From positions 3,893,501 to 3,957,500 of the forward strand of contig JAPTOF010000021.1 in the NCBI GenBank assembly GCA_028554755.1: a DNA stretch of 64,000 nt, given 5' to 3'. The translations under genes and the position numbers were made by a program. Source of the stretch: Cordia subcordata. Its lineage: Eukaryota; Streptophyta; Magnoliopsida; Boraginales; Cordiaceae. The notes under the pieces were generated by a model that did not search any database, was not told where the DNA came from, and saw nothing but the letters and a program-made list of their open reading frames with translations. Each line of letters opens with the position of its first letter. The stretch's first letter is position 1. Below, one piece after another: positions 44,788 to 57,069 of this stretch.

Positions 44788-47529
44788 TTAGCCCCTATTA
44801 GGGGACGTGCCGCATTGGGACATCGCCAAATGCTTCCTAATCACTAGGTTGTATACTTAGGCATTTTCTTGGGCCCTAAGTTCATGTAGACTAGTCTTCT
44901 TGTTTTCTACCGCGCGTGTACGCTACACGATACAACGCGCCTGCTTCTGCAATAATGGCACTTCTTTGAAACTCGCAATAGGGTCGCCCTTTTAGTCGGG
45001 AGACATCATCAATCTGGCACCTCTTTTCAATTTTTTAATTTTAAATGGCTTCAATTAGTAAGTATCAATAGAAGTTTTCCTCTTCTTTTTCCATTCTTTC
45101 ATTTTTCACATTCATATCTCCTTGGCAATTTTCTTTGAGTTTAAGTTCCTTTTCTTCCATTTCTGCTCCCTATAGTTCCACTCTGTCTCATGCAAAGCAT
45201 TTCTAGTGCAGTCATTTCAGCAACTCTTTCTTCTTAAGGAGTCATTTTCCTTTCTTCAAAAAAAACTTTTCGTCCCCTATCTTTAGGTACGTGTGCCTTG
45301 AACCCTCTGTCTAGTTTATCCTTTTGTTATTTCTAGTGATATAGTCTTTTGTGTTCCTTTTTCTCTCTCATTCTTCACTCTTTCTAGGTGTTTGATGTTC
45401 GATAATCTTGGTCCTTTCAGAAAGGAGAAGAGTCTTTGCCTTCTAGGTCCAAACCTGAAGGCTCTAGGGTTAGGGATTTTCCAAATTTTGCCGATATTTT
45501 TGATAACCCGAGTTTCCATGAGAATCCCATTCCCCATACCCCTAACTTCATCGAAGAGACCTTAGCTCTCACCTTTGGATCTAACTTTGTTTTGGACTTT
45601 GCTGGAGAAGAGCTCCATTCGACTACCACCATCTTATCTTAGATATGAATGCTGACAAAAACACCACCCTAATGGTGTGGCTGAAAACCCGGAGATCTTT
45701 GTCCCCCAAGATCGGATTTTCGAAATGGGAAAAATGTCCCAGAATAATAATTGTGCCGATCCTTCCCCTTTGGAGGAGGATCGCTTATCGGGAGGAGAGA
45801 AAGCCATAGCATTCAATTGTGAGGATGCCGATAATGGAGCCGTGGACCTCGCTGACGATGAGGACATAGAGGACGCCCATGTAGAAGATGTCCCAGTGGA
45901 AGAAACCCAGCAATGGTTAGAGTGGGCACCCTGTTTAATTGCTTGGTTATGGAGCCAATCCTTGATCCCAGTATATTAGAAAACATCACTCTCTGTCGAG
46001 GTATCCTCGATGAGTATGTAGTTCGGCACCCAAATCCTCATGAGTATGCCTACTAAAGGAAGAATGGTAAGATATCATTCTACGAAGATTTCTTTTCCAT
46101 AGGCCTTAGGTTACTTATTCCTAGCTTCATTCACTATTACCTGAACCATTATGACATTTGTCCCAGCCAGTTATGCCCAAATGGTTAGGTGGCTCTTGTC
46201 GGGTGGTACTCATATCGTTGGGCCAACCGGCACAAACCAATTGTCAGACTTTTTCGCTATATATTTTACCTCGCCCAAAACCGAGAGAGGCTGGTATTAT
46301 ATCGCGACGAGGAACCAGGAGGTAGTTGTAAAGGAAACCTAACGTCTCATAAAGGCTAGCACTACTGATATATTTTTATGAGTTGTCCAAGCTCCTAGGG
46401 AGTGAACTTAGAGTGGTCCCAGCTTGGTGTCACATGGGAAACTGAAAGATATAGTATGCTTAGGGACATGGGAAGAGTTCTATTTCCCGATTATCAGGTC
46501 CCCAATAGGGTTAAGGCCTCTAGGCTGTATCTTGAGTTTCTTCCTTGGCCGATTGTTTATAGTCATGAACTTTTCCCTTTATGTTTTAATTGCTTTATTA
46601 AGCCATCAACCTGTACTAATCCTGCGTTTATGCTTGCTTTTTTTATTTCAGGAATGGCTGGATGTTAAAGGAAACAGTTCACTTCTCCACAAGAGGAGAT
46701 GTAGCGTCAACTCCAAACTCGCTATCAGGGACTAGTTACTCACGCTCCATTATTGGCCAACCAAGGTGGCCGCCACAATCAAGCTATTGCACAAAGGGCC
46801 TAGAATAGCCCTACTAGGAGACCTGCTCAAGGGGTCGTCATCAGCGAAAGTAGGCCCCTCTTTGCCCTAACCCTAGCCAGGACCAAAGAAATAAGTGCCC
46901 CATCGAAGAAGTCTCCAACAACTTGGAAGAGACAGAAAATCAACCCTTCCAATGCCTCAAGAGGAGCCCACCCCAATCAAACAGTGTTGAATCCTCTCGT
47001 GCCGCCGAGCATAGAGGGGATTATCATCCTCCACTTCTCCATCTTTATTGTTAAGCACGCCGACCACTGCCCCTTGTACAAAATCCAAAGACATTCCAAT
47101 GATTGATCTTGGGATATCAGGGCGGAATATCTCCGCTCTAATCACCATTGCTCGTATTTCAGCCCTTTACTGCTTCCTAGGGATTGCATACAATCGGGTA
47201 ACTCATCCATTCTGTTCCGTATTCGATTCCCTATTGTTATACTTGGCCTTTCTCCTTGCTTATTATTTTATTTTTCACTTGTAGCTAGGGGAGATTTTGC
47301 CTGAAGCCTTTGAGCTTATCAAGTCCTCCGTCATACAATGAATGAGTTGGCAAACTATTTTTTGGATTCTGTTGATTCTTTTAAGATTGACAAGCTCCAG
47401 AAGGAGATTGATAAGTTGAAGGCATCCAAGGACAATGCCTGTTCATGGCACCTTTCAGAGCTCCAAAGTCTGAGGCAACAGTATGCCGAGGAGTTAAATA
47501 AGAAGGAGAAAAAGTTTCATGAGAGAGAA

Positions 47530-48607
47530 TGTGATAAAGCCTAATCCTAGTTATATTAGGATTTAGGATTTGTTATTCGTTATTGAGTCTTATTGTTATT
47601 TGTTATTGAGTCCTAGTCATATTAGAATTAATTTATTATCTATTTTAATGCAGAAAGTTTTGGGAGAATCAAATTCTATTTAGTTTTAGATTCCTAGAAT
47701 AGCCAATATATAGTCGTAAAAGCTTTCACTAAGAGGAACTTTTTCAGAATTATTCAATAATATTTTATTCTCTCTCCTAGGGTTTTATTATCTTAGGGAT
47801 TTCTTGGCTAATTTTAACCTTGAAATTGAGCTCCTTGATTCTTTTACTTTCTTGTTTATGTTCTTCAAATTTCCACTACATTAGTTGGTAACAGAGCAAG
47901 GGTTTTTTTCAGCTAATTTCAAGTTCACGATGCTTCTAAGAAGAGGAAGAAGTCTTGTTGTAACAGCTGGAGTTTTCCCCCCTGATCAACAACAACGAGA
48001 TGGAGGCATTAGTTGGTATTTGGAGTTTTTCCTCCCTGATCAACAACAACGATGTGGACAATTACAAGAGTTGAGAAGACAAGTTGACGCCTTATCTCAA
48101 CGCTTTGCACAACTAGAAACTCTAACTGATGATGACGATCATGATGAGTCAGAGGAATAGATGTCTTTAAGTTAAGCATCTCATTCCATATCAGGATGAT
48201 TTAGTAGACCATGGTGGTGGAAAACTCAAGGATGAGTTCTTTTCGTACTTGGAGAGACTGATGCAGCCTAATCCTGTTTACATTAGGAGTTAAGATTTGT
48301 TATTCATTATTGAGTCTTACTGTTATTTGTTATTGAGTTCTAGTCATATTAGAATTAATTTATTAGCTATTTTAATACAGAAAGTTTTGGGAGAACCAAA
48401 TCCTATTTAGTTTTAGATTCCTAGAATAGCCTATATATAGTCGTAAAAGCTTTCATTAAGAGGAACTTTTTCAGAATTATTCAATAATATTTTATTCTCT
48501 CTCCTAGGTTTATTATCTTAGGAATTTCTTAGTTAATTTTAGCCATGGAATTGAGCTCCTTGATTCTCTTACTTTCTTGTTTATGTTCTCTAAATATCCA
48601 CTGCGTT
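47530..48607 (+). mobile_element. TRIM-1: 1078-bp miniature LTR element
   Basis: LTRs of about 350 bp (47530-47882, 48259-48607) enclose 376 bp. Perfect 5-bp target duplication GAATG (47525-47529, 48608-48612). A tRNA-Met type PBS TGGTAACAGAGC lies at 47886-47897, and TATATATAG in the LTRs is a likely TATA box. LTRs begin TGAT but end GTT rather than CA. The interior keeps only a gag-leader-like fragment. It interrupts the Tat-2 antisense ORF. Confidence 0.85.
47930..48160 (+). CDS. small ORF in TRIM-1, gag N-terminus-like
   Basis: 76 codons from MLLRRGRSLVVTAG to DDDDHDESEE. A basic start like the MPPRRGRG opening of many gypsy gag proteins, then DQQQR repeated by a 47-bp tandem duplication absent from TRIM-2, then a helical QELRRQVDALSQRFAQLE and an acidic tail. 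It may be a relic of the parent gag. Expression is unproven. Confidence 0.4.
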   Translation: MLLRRGRSLVVTAGVFPPDQQQRDGGISWYLEFFLPDQQQRCGQLQELRRQVDALSQRFAQLETLTDDDDHDESEE

Positions 48608-49284
48608 GAATGGCAGATTGAGGCACTAGAAGCATCAGTTAACAACTAGTGATTTGCTCTTGAACAGGGATATGAAGAGGCTAAGAGGTTTCGACGAGAT
48701 CGGGAGGCCTTTGAGCAAGTAAACTGGTCAGCCACCAGCTGTGTTGCCCAGTTGAAAGAAGAGCTCGAGAATGCCTGGGAAGCTTCCATCGCATATTTCA
48801 AGGCTACACCCGGATACCAATCTAACCTTTTGAGCAAGTAGCCGTGCAATTTGAGTTTAGGATTGAGGAGGGCATCAAGAGGGCAGTCGAATTGCTACAG
48901 AATGACCCACCTGTTCCCCTAGACTCCTTGGTCCATGCGATGCTAGAGGAGTTGGTTGCTGTTGGCCCCGATGCTGGCATTGGGGGTTCGGAAAGTGTTG
49001 TTCCCCGATTCCCTATCTATGACATCTAGTGCTTTTGGTACCACTGCATAGGAACACAAAAAAGAGGTTTCCCCAGTCGTCACCACTGAGAATGCTATGT
49101 TTACTAGTGGCTATGATGTTGTTGTGGCGGATAAGACGTCGAAAGTTTGTGATATATCCCCTGCCACTTGATTTTGTTTATCCTTTTAAAATGTTATGTA
49201 AATTGAAGAAATATTTTATCTTTTTGTTGCTGACAATATCTTATTTCTTCTTTTTTTGTAACCTTTTGGTGGCTATCTTATTGA

Positions 49285-49383
49285 CATATATATACATATA
49301 TACATATATACATAGTATATAAACATATATATATATATATATGTATATGTGTATATATATGTGTGTGTGAGTGTATATATATT
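49285..49383. repeat. TA/TG-rich microsatellite
   Basis: Interrupted (TA)n and (TG)n runs between the opposed coding regions of Tat-2. Confidence 0.9.
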
Positions 49384-49699
49384 CATGTTTTTCCTTGCAT
49401 TCATGAGTGTGTTTATTTTTGAAGTTTCTCTAATTACTTGTTATAGGAAATTTTTTACTCCATTCATATGATTACACCTCAGGTGTTTGCAACGAAATAT
49501 TCTCGATAAATAGTAATAGTTAAAATTTGGATAGGTTGCAATTTTGCAATAGCAGTACTGTTTGCTGGCATGGAACCATGATTTGTAATTCATTCAATGA
49601 ATATTTTCAACCGCATGAAAAGCTTTATATTGTTTATCATCAAACTTAGTACTCTTTCAAGTGTTTTGAGTTCCATGCATTCGGGAGCAATGTCCCATC

Positions 49700-50690
49700 G
49701 ACTTTAACCAATCTGAAGGTTCTTGGTTAGATGACCTTCACGGCCAGATAACGGCCTTCTTAGTTTTCGTCAAGTTTATTCTAGTTGCCTTTGGAACATT
49801 GGTGCTTCCGTAGGACCATGTCCCCTAGGCTGATGCTTTTCAGCTTTACTTTGCTAGTTAGGTGTCACTTAAGAGTTTCTTTGGTGGCTTTGTTCTTGAT
49901 CCTCGCCTTTTCTTGTATTTTATTGAGCAACTCCAACTTAGTCTTTAGAACTTTATCATTTTTCTATTCTTCGAAGTGTTTTAGTCGTAATGTTAGGGAA
50001 AGGATTTCGATTAGAATTACTGCCTCTTATCCATACGCCATTCTGAATGGTGTTTCCCTGATACTGCTGTGAATAGTTTTTTGATAGCCCCACAGAACCT
50101 CTGATAGCACTTTGACCATAAACCTTTTGCTCTTTCAAGTTTTACTTTGAGTACATTTACAATGGCTCTATTGATAACTTCTACATAGTCGTTCGTTTGG
50201 AGATGCGTTAAATTCAATTCTCTAGCTCTTTCTCTAAAGTATTTCGAACCAAACTTTTGGCCATGGTCTGTGATAATGGCCTTGGGGACGCCAACTCAAC
50301 AGATAATGTTGTTTCAAACAAAGTTTTATGCTACCTTATCAATTATTATAGCTACTACTTCTACCTCAACCTATTTTATGTTGATTGCTGCAAAGGCAAA
50401 CTTTTGTTGTACCTTCCCGATAGGTAATTGTCCAATAATGTCCAGCCACATTGAGCAAATGGCCATGCACTCGTTATCGAGGTTGGACTCACAGACACCA
50501 AGTGTTAAATATTGGCATTTTTCTGACATTGATCACACTTTGTGACAATCTCCTTAGCTACTTTTGTAATAGCCGGCTAGTAATATCCCTATTGGATTAC
50601 TTTCTGTGCCACAGCCCTTGCCCCCCAAATGATTGCCAAACATTCTCTCATGCATCATCTTGATGACGTGCTCTTTTTCTAAATGACTGA
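49700..50690 (-). pseudogene. Tat-2 integrase remnant
   Basis: Minus strand: MAICSMWLDIIGQLP with the first catalytic Asp (about 50415-50465), AIITDHG with the second (about 50258-50282), and SKCYQRFCGAIKKLF near 50070-50120. Order and content match Tat-1. Frames are broken. Confidence 0.8.
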
Positions 50691-51099
50691 CATATTTCTA
50701 CAGCGCTCCTTCGATGGTGAGCTTGTATAGTTGATCTTCAAGGATGATAACCATGATGATCAGTTTACTACTTTTTGTAACTTCTCGTTCATTGTCTGGC
50801 AAGACGCCATCTTGTAAATATTGCAAGATCGGATGTCTCCAATCTATCTCATCGATGATATTTATAATAGCATTGTTGACCACAGGCCCCATAAGACGTT
50901 CAATGTTGATTACTTCTCTTTCTTTGAAGGTAGAAGCGATTTTCAACCAGGCATTAGCCTGGGTATTATCCCGTCTCGGGTTCTGTTGCAAAGAAAATGA
51001 CTCAAAAGTTGCTATTGCTTCACTGACCCACATATGGTATGCTTTCATCTTGTCACCTTTAGCTTCAAAGGTCCCATTGACCTATCTTTCAATAAGTTG

Positions 51100-52966
51100 A
51101 GAATTCGTATAGGCTTTTACTTTCTGTGCTCCTAGCTCTTTCAGCAATCTCATTCTTTGACAAAAGTTCTTCATATTAGGCTTCATTGTTTATAGTCTTG
51201 AACTCAAACTTGACTACATATTTCAACTCAGCTCCATCTAGTCTTCTGATAACAATCCCTATTCCCGATCCTACTTTACTAGATGCTCCATCAACATATA
51301 ATGCCCACCACGAAATTAGCCAAGGCTTGGGCTTTGATCGTCATTCTAAGTTGGTAGGTAATGTGACACTGCCTCAATTCAATTGACCATTTTATTAATC
51401 GCCTCGACAACTCTGATTTGTGCAACACTTGTCTCAACAGTTGGTCAGTCATCACTTTGATCAGATGTGCCTCAAAAAAGGGCTTTAGCTTTCAGGCAAA
51501 CATCAAGAGTGCTAGGGCCAATTTTTTTAGGCTACTATACCTAAGCTCTGTTTCTTTTAGTATCTTGTTGACATAATAAACAAGCCATTCGCCTTCCTCC
51601 GTTTCTTGGACTAAGACTACTGTGACTACTATGTTAGAATTTGATAAGTACAACAACAAGGTTTCCCCTTTTTCTGATCTGGTCGAGATGGGCGGCTTCG
51701 TGAGATAGGAGTTTATCCCTTCAAATACTTCTCAGTATTCAGGAGTCCATTTGAAATCCTTTAGATTCCAGAGAATTTTGAAAAATGGCGTACACCGATC
51801 TCCGAGCACGACATGGATCTGCTGAATACTGCTTATTTTTTGGATAATGACTATACGTCATGTATCATTTTGGGTGGTTCAAGATTGAGTATGCCATCAA
51901 TATTCTCAGTATTTACTCTTCCCTCTGTGGGTTACCATGAAGCCTAGGAATTTTTTGGCATGAACTCCAAAAGCAAATTTCTTTGGATTCAACATTATGC
52001 CAAACTATTTCATAGTTTGGAATACTTTGTTCAAGTCAGACACATGGTCCGATGCTTTCTTACTCTTTACAAGCATGTCGTCAATGTACACCTCTATGTT
52101 GTGACCAATTTGATCTTTCAAGGCCATGTTGACCGTCCGTTGATATGCTGCCTTGACGTTTTTCAGCCCGAAGGGCATTACGTTATAGCAATATAGGCCC
52201 TAATCCATGATAAATAATGTTTCCTGCTGGTCGGCTATCTCCATCTTGATTTAGTTGTAGCCTAAAAAGGCGTCCATAAACAAAAGCATCTCGAACTCTG
52301 TAGTTGAATCCATCAATTAGTCAATTCTTGGTAATGGGAAGCTGCTTTTTAGACATGCTTTGTTTGGGTCAGTGAAGTCTACATAGAGTCTATACCTCCG
52401 GTGGCCTTTTTGACCATTACAACATTAGACACCTATGTCGAGTAATTTATTTCTTTGATGTGGCCTGCTTTTAGTAGTTTTTCTACTTCCTTTTAAATAG
52501 CTTGATTCTTTTTAGCACTGAATGGTCGGCGTTTTTGCTTGACCAGTTTGTAGTTAGGGTCGATATTTAAGCAATGTTCAATAACTCTCGAATCTATCCC
52601 TGTCAGCAACATCTCAAGCAAATATATTAGAATTGATAGTTAAGAATTCAGAAATACCTTGTTGGAGATCATTCGTTAGCTCAACTCTGACAAATGTCTT
52701 TCGATTAGGATGCATTAGCTCAACTATCACGAGTTCTTCGGTTGGACTTCTGCGCCTGGGATCGTCTTTAGTGAGCTCTACCATCATGTTCTCGATCTTC
52801 TTCTAATTGTCCTGCGGCTTTAATATTGCTACATAGCATGCTCTAGCATCTTGTTGGTTTTCTCTTATGGTTATCACTCTATCACTTGTCAGGAACTTCA
52901 TTATCTGGTAGCAGGTTGACATTATCGCCCCCAGCTTATTAAGGATTACCCTACCGATAATAATGT
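51100..52966 (-). pseudogene. Tat-2 protease end, RT, RNase H and second RNase H
   Basis: Minus strand from 52966: IIGRVILNKLGAIMSTCYQIMKF (end of protease), then RT with HNIEVYIDDMLVKSK (about 52055-52100), RNase H around 51660-51430, and a second RNase H with WWALYVDGASSKVGSG (about 51270-51320). The region 52967-53014 joins directly to the decayed PBS (TGGCGATGTATGTAGGAA, minus) and the LTR, so gag and the protease active site have been deleted. Confidence 0.8.
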
Positions 52967-53014
52967 GAACTCAATGGGATTATCAAATCGATATTCCTAC
53001 ATACATCGCCAATT

Positions 53015-53279
53015 TGATCTTGTAGTGAACTAGACAATCTCCTCGTATCTGTTTCTAGTGAATGTTGACCTGCAAAACATCAAGTTAAACACTAATGAAG
53101 TACCAGTCGAAGAACCTCCGATGCCTAAGTCATTTTTCCTCTTTTGGAGAGTTTTGAATGGAATTTAATGTGTAGAATGAAGCTACCTTAGTTGGGTATA
53201 GAGAGGTTCTATTTATAGTTTGTGGCTGGGGATACGTGTCCCACTAGTTAGATTGACAGGTGATCCTTGGATCTGTCGG
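53015..53279 (-). repeat. Tat-2 5' LTR, inner part (continues at 61921-62031)
   Basis: Aligns with 44417-44680; the remaining 111 bp follow copia-C at 61921-62031 and align with 44680-44787. Together about 376 bp, equal to the other LTR. Confidence 0.85.
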
Positions 53280-54431
53280 TGTTAACATTATATGGTTTGA
53301 GATAAATGTTTTGATGATAAAAATAATGGACTAGTCTTGATTCATAATGATTTCATTGGCTATGCTTCGTATAAACTCTATTTTGTTATGTTAAATAAGT
53401 CCTTGATTGAATAAACTATGAATTGAATGTATGGATTTTCTTATGGATTGAATGCTTCATACATGGATTATTGTTTGTGAGCTATGTCTTGTAAAGCTTG
53501 ATTATACGGAAGCTCGTGAAAAGCTCGTGTGCTTAAAAGATATGAAGTCCATGTAAGAAATTTCAAGGCTAAAGGCAAGGGAGATATAAGGCTGGAGACG
53601 AGAAGTTATACGGGATATTGACTCGTTTCTTTTATTTCTTATTTTTATTGTTTATAACCTTGAATTTACTCTCTAAAGCTCATGATTTTTTCAATCTAAC
53701 CTTGATCATGTTTCCAAAATTGCTTGTAAGGATTTTGAACTCTTAAAACATGCTTTCTTAGAATCTTGAAATTGCACCTTAAAATGTTTTGAGTAAATAA
53801 TTGATTGCTCACATAATCTTGGAAAGTTTTTTTTTTTTTAAGGCAAAATTCTTGACCTTCCTTTTTTTTTTCCTGAAATTGTTTTCACATTGCCAAATCT
53901 CTTTGAAAGAACTTCATATTACCAAAGGCCTCTCAAGATGTTTTCAAAACTTTTCATTCTAATTTTGAATCTTTATTATTGCTTTCTAAAGTGCTAAATA
54001 TTCATGCTTTCAAAAGGAATTTCAAAAATCACAAAAAGTCCAAAAACTGAGTTTTTTTCCTACTATAGTCAGACACCCTAACCGGGCTCCCAATTTGAGC
54101 TAATCCTAATAGTTTTTGAACTGACGTTTTCTGGACCCCGCCGGACTCCCCGGCCGAGTGACTGATCTAGGCAACCAAGGATAGGCAAAACATCAAGTAG
54201 GTTTGCCCGAACCACTTAAAATCCAGTGTATTCTATTCCTTTCTCTTCCTACTTCAATTACTTTCATATGCTTGCAACCTATTTGATAAACTGCTTGTGT
54301 GAAGATTATTTATTCTTTTGAATTTGAAGTTGGCATTGGATTAAATTTAATTTTTGCAAAGTAGCATAATCTTAATTCAACACCTCTTTTAAGATTATTT
54401 GCCCCATATCGAGTGGTATCAAGAACTAGAG
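53280..54431 (+). repeat. copia-C 5' LTR and primer-binding site
   Basis: LTR 53280-54410, followed at 54414 by TGGTATCAAGAACTAGAG, the tRNA-Met type site (consensus TGGTATCAAGAGCTAG) with one change. Confidence 0.85.
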
Positions 54432-54472
54432 TTCTACTTATAGTTTAACAACTAGTAGAATTAATATGGCAA

Positions 54473-55971
54473 ATAATTTTTGCAAAGTAGCATAATCTAC
54501 CATTGAAGGTTTGTCAATTAATAAAGCTCCTATATTTGATGGCCTTAATTACTCTTTTTGGAAAATGAGAATGAAAGTGTTTGTGCAAGCTCATAATTAT
54601 AAAGTATTGAAAATAGACCACAATATCCTATGAAAATGGTAAGAGATAAGAAAGTATTGAAAACAGAAGATGAATAGGATAAGAAAGATAATAAACTTGT
54701 TAAATTGAATGCTAAGGCTTTGTATTCCTTATATGCTAGATTAAATGCCACTGAATTTGCTAGAGTTATGGGATGTTCTTCGGCTAAAGAAATTTGGGAT
54801 CAACTTGACGTAACTTATGAAAGCATTAGTCAAGTTAAGGGATCCAGAATTAGCATGCTTGTTCAAAAATATGAAAGTTTCAAAATGGAACCTAGAGAAA
54901 ATATTGAATGCATGTTCTCTAGATTTCTTAAAATTACTTATGGTCTTAAGGCACTAGGAAACGAATATTCAAATGCATAAATAGTGAGAAAGCTACTAAA
55001 AAGTCTACCGTTTCAATGGAAACCAAAGGCAACAACCGTGAAAGAAGCAAAAGACCTCAACACTCTTATTCTAAATGAGCTAGTTGGTTCTCTCATGACA
55101 CATGAGTTAGAACTCAAAGTATGTGAAGAAAATGATAGTGATGAATCCGAAGATGAAGAGATGACCTTGGTCACAAAGAATTTTAGAAAATTCATGAAGT
55201 ACAAAAGGTAGAAGAAAGGAACAAACTCAAAGAACCAAGGCAGAGAAAGGAGAAAATCTAGAAAAGGAAAGAATAAAGAACTTAAATGCTTCAACTGTAA
55301 CAAACCTGATCACATCAAAGCAAATTGTCCAAAGTTGACAAAACAAAGAGAAGGAAAAGCTCTCAAAGCCCCATGGGATAGCTCCGAAGGTGAAGGAGAA
55401 AGTGAAAAAGAACATAAAGTTGCAAACTATGTATGTCTCATGGTAGACAAAGGTGAGATATGTAACTCTATGAACTATCTCTCATGTGATGATGACAAAT
55501 TTACCTTTGAAGATTTATAAGGAGCTTTTTCCAAACTACATGATGATTTTTTAATTGCTTTAAACAAAAATAAAGTTTTAAAAAAAAAGTTTGAAAGCTA
55601 CTTTAAAAAAAAAAAAAGATGACCTTGAAAAGAAAAATGCATCTCTTTTGGAAAGCATAAATGATTTGGAAAACAAAAATAATGATTTACAAATGATTGT
55701 GAGTAAGTTTACAAATGGACAAGAAAATCTTGAAAAACCTCTTGGCTCACAAAAAATGATGTTTGACAAAAGTGGAATTGGTTATAAGCCTACAATTAAA
55801 CAAAGGTATTTGAAAAACTATTTTGTGAAAGTATCATTCTCTGCTGCACCTTCAAAATCTTCTATCACTTGTACATATTGTGAAAAGAATGGTCATATCT
55901 CTTCTCAATGCTATTTTAAGAAATTATTTGATAGAGGCACTCTTGTTCCATATTGGCAAAAACCCAAATAG
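54473..55971 (+). pseudogene. copia-C gag with two CCHC knuckles
   Basis: Opens with KAPIFDGLNYSFWKMRMKVF (about 54525-54585). Then come LYARLNATEFARVMGCSSAK, IWDQLDVTYES and MLVQKYESFKM (54705-54980), a TAA stop, KLLKSLPFQWKPKATTV to 55211, a second stop, the knuckle CFNCNKPDHIKANC (CX2CX4HX4C, about 55287-55328), a coiled coil at 55591-55700 after a poly-A tract, and a second knuckle CTYCEKNGHISSQC (about 55868-55909). Two knuckles separated by a coiled coil fit a Sirevirus-type gag. The stops rule out a full product. Confidence 0.85.
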
Positions 55972-56069
55972 GTTGTGAAAGCCAAAAATTTAGACTAACC
56001 TCATGGACCCAAGAAATTGAGGACCAATATAAAGCATTCTTGTGCTCTCTCAACTTGCTGGTAATGAAT

Positions 56070-57060
56070 GAAGGCAAAAAAAACGGATTCTAGATAGTGA
56101 ACGCTCAAAACACAATTGGTGACCCCTTACTATTCTATAATCTTAAAAGAGTCAGAGAAGGGGATGCGACATTTACAGACAATAGCAAAGGAAGAATTAT
56201 TAGCAAAGAAAGCATCAGTAACAAAGACTCATTTGGTATTCATAATGTGCTACTTGTAGAAGGTCTTAAATTCAATCTACTTAGCATTAGCCAATTATGT
56301 GATAAAGCTCATAAAGTTTCTTTTCAATCATCTAATTACATCGTACATGAGTGTAATAGTGACAAAGTGCTCTTTGTTGATTGTAGAAATAATAATGTAT
56401 ATATTGTTGAGATTAATTAACTTGAAAACCAAAATGTTATTTATATATTTGTTGTATATGAAAATTCTTGGCTATGGCAAAATGACTTAGGCATGCTAAC
56501 ATGAGTTTATTGAAAAATTTATCTAGAAATGAACAAGTTAAAGATTTGCCTAAAATTAAGTTTGAAAAAGATAAAGTATGTGGTGCATGTCAACTTAGTA
56601 ATGAACATAAAACGTCCTTCAAACCTAGTCATATGGTCTCAACATGTAGAGCTTTGCAACTGTTGCATATGAACTTGTTTGCACCTGTTGATACTACTAG
56701 CTTAGATGGATCAAGATATACTTTTTTTTTTGTAGATAGTTATACTAGATTTACATGAGTCATATTTCTTGCACAAAAAAATGAAGCATTCAATAACTTT
56801 GCAAGGTTATGTTGCAAAATGCAAAGTGAGAAAGGCTATTTTATAACCTATATTCGCTGTGATAATGACACTAAATATGTGAATTCTATTTTATGCATTT
56901 CTGTGATGAGCATGGTATTAAACAAAACTTTGCACCCCCTCGAACTCTTCAACAAAATGGGGTGATAGAAAGGAAGAACCAAACTTTATAATAAATGGCA
57001 AGGACTATGCTTAAAAACTATAACTTGCCTACATATTTTTAGAGTGAAGCTGTAAACACT
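56070..57060 (+). pseudogene. copia-C protease and integrase N-terminal and core region
   Basis: The protease loop at about 56085-56125 is decayed: DSERSKH where copia elements have DSGCSRH, followed by a frame change into IGDPLLF. Then VLLVEGLKFNLLSISQLCD (56097-56420), KVCGACQLSNEHKTSFKPSH of the zinc domain and LLHMNLFAPVDTTSLDG (56501-56758). After a stop come core remnants such as IRCDNDTKYV and a QQNG-like block near 56950. Confidence 0.8.
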
Positions 57061-57069
57061 ACATGCTAT

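Larger units (their letters stand above)
45379..49030 (+). pseudogene. Tat-2 antisense extra ORF, probably spliced
   Basis: Plus strand, single copy of the segment triplicated in Tat-1: the frame at 45436-45642, an acidic part (DDEDIEDAHVEDVPVEE, within 45677-45979), then the Transposase_28-like domain (LDPSILENITLCRG, NPHEYAY, ISFYEDFFSIGLRL, about 45955-46200). It continues to 46740 with TTTATTTCAG at 46642-46651 as a possible splice acceptor, and at 47285 after another acceptor-like TTCACTTGTAG. A coiled coil (DKLQKEIDKLKASKDN) ends at 47529 where TRIM-1 is inserted, resumes at 48613 (QIEALEASV, QLKEELENAWEA) and ends near 49029. Stops and shifts make it a pseudogene. Function unknown. Confidence 0.55.

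Noticed and set aside
49029..49322. Plus-strand 97-codon frame with hydrophobic C-terminus
   Set aside because: It runs into TA/TG simple repeats and lies out of frame with the Tat-2 extra ORF; the apparent membrane segment comes from T-rich DNA.
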